Shown: piece after piece, positions 63,073 through 64,000 of the stretch
How the letters are laid out: every line of letters begins with the position of its first letter
How positions within the stretch are numbered: position 1 is the stretch's first letter
From: Peromyscus leucopus
Taxonomy: Eukaryota; Chordata; Mammalia; Rodentia; Cricetidae
Assembly (NCBI RefSeq): GCF_004664715.2
Contig: NC_051071.1
Coordinates: forward strand, 6,351,231 to 6,415,230
Direction of reading: 5' to 3'
Length of the DNA: 64,000 nt
The notes under the pieces: generated by a model
The model's database searches: none
Told to the model about the DNA's origin: nothing
The model's input: only the letters and a program-made list of their open reading frames with translations
Translations under genes and position numbers: made by a program

Positions 63073-63877
63073 TTAGCATTCTTTATTAAATTGAGAAAGT
63101 TTTCTTCCTAGTGTTTATAAATACGGGTCTCAGGTTTTGTTAAATGATTTTTCTGTGTCAGTTGACAGCATTTGCTTCTGCCTTTCTAGGATTTATTCTC
63201 TTTGAACTTGTTAATTTAAATATCAGTCTTGTGCTGAAGATTCTTTTGTCTTGTACATTTAATGTACTTTGTACATTAAAAAATTGCTATATAGCAGGGA
63301 TTAGTAAACTGTAGACTATAGACTATGGCCACTCCTGAGCATGTTTTATTTGACCTGAAAGCCAATGTTTCTTTTAATATTATAAAATATTTGAGAAAGA
63401 TCCAAAAAAATTTGGTGGTTTGGGTGATGCCATTCAAATTTCATCACCCACAAATAGTTGGAACATGATGGCTCTAAGTCAGAAGAGTTCAGATGTTTTC
63501 CAAGTCTAAAAGATTTAGCATTTGGCTCTTTGTGTAAGAAATGTTTGCTGTTGCATAATATTCTACATGAACAGCCCACAAGCTATCTACTCAATCTACT
63601 ACTGATGAGTTTGTTTTGCTAGTTCTTGTCAATTATGTAAAAAGCTGTCATGAATATATTTATGTGTGCATATTTGTGTACCTAAGCACACAGACTTTGC
63701 TTGGAGTATCATTTCTGAGCAATGCAGTATGTCTGTGCTTGACTTTGTTTACAAAGCCACATTTTTTCAGAGTGCATTGATATTCCAGCCTCCTTTGCAC
63801 TGTCAGTGGATGGACTCTTGATTCCTCTGAATGTTCACCAGCTGCTGGTATTGTATAGCTTAGTGCTATTTGCTGTC
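63073..63877. other. old L1-like and unassigned DNA
   Basis: 'agtttgttttgctagttctt' and 'aagctgtcatgaatatattt' near 63,610-63,660 look like antisense L1 3' sequence. The rest is unassigned. Confidence 0.35.
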
Positions 63878-64000
63878 TTAGTTAGGGCTTCTATTGCTGT
63901 ATAAAACACCTTGACCAAAGAGCAAGTTGGGGAGGAAAGGGTTTATTTGGCTTACACTTCCACATTGCTGTTCATTACTGAAGGAAGTCAGGACAGAAAT
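63878..64000 (-). mobile_element. MaLR-type LTR, antisense, cut by the window end
   Basis: 'tgtcttagttagggcttcta' then 'accttgaccaaagagcaagt' and 'gggtttatttggcttacact', matching the 58,168 family. Confidence 0.65.

Overview
This is a stretch of mammalian nuclear chromosome from a rodent, most likely a cricetid (hamster, vole or deer mouse group). The evidence is the SINE content (B1, B2, B3/B4 and ID elements). The four young B1 copies carry a right half ending in 'caggaaaggcgcaaagctacac...gaaaaacc', a form I associate with cricetids rather than with house mouse. The window also has rodent L1s, rodent LTRs and a retrovirus-like remnant with a Lys-tRNA-type primer site. Nothing prokaryotic is present: no operons, ribosome binding sites, CRISPR arrays or plasmid features.

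One protein-coding gene is visible, the 5' part of Ccdc85a on the + strand. A CpG island (about 14,205-15,450) covers the promoter, 5' leader and coding exon 1 (15,078-15,338). Intron 1 is 6,279 nt. Exon 2 (21,618-22,572) encodes the rest of the conserved coiled-coil domain and a long His-rich SPEH repeat tract. Intron 2 opens at 22,573 and fills the rest of the window, so the C-terminal exons lie beyond base 64,000. Exons 1 and 2 supply 405 complete codons of a protein that is about 550 residues in human, as I recall it.

Upstream region (1-14,200): antisense L1 (1-1,290), class II ERV remnant (about 1,997-3,700), ERVL-type and other LTRs (4,165-5,299), an old L1-end-like repeat, microsatellites, and then about 5 kb of mostly unique DNA leading to the promoter. 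Intron 1: mostly unique sequence with an antisense MaLR LTR, a 27-C homopolymer, a CTCF consensus match and a hAT element just before exon 2. Intron 2: a near full-length but broken antisense L1 (27,180-32,060), two solo LTRs head to head (38,106-39,320), two copies of one long LTR-like repeat (36,890-37,768 and 47,430-48,940), nested LTR and hAT insertions, a 7SL RNA pseudogene (44,213-44,455) and many SINEs and simple repeats.

I found no undescribed multi-gene system. The items most worth checking are the two opposed solo LTRs with separate target-site duplications, the identical 254-bp block shared by two otherwise diverged LTR-like copies, the strong-Kozak upstream ORF and intronic G-rich tract at the Ccdc85a 5' end, and the open frame that continues past the exon 2 donor.
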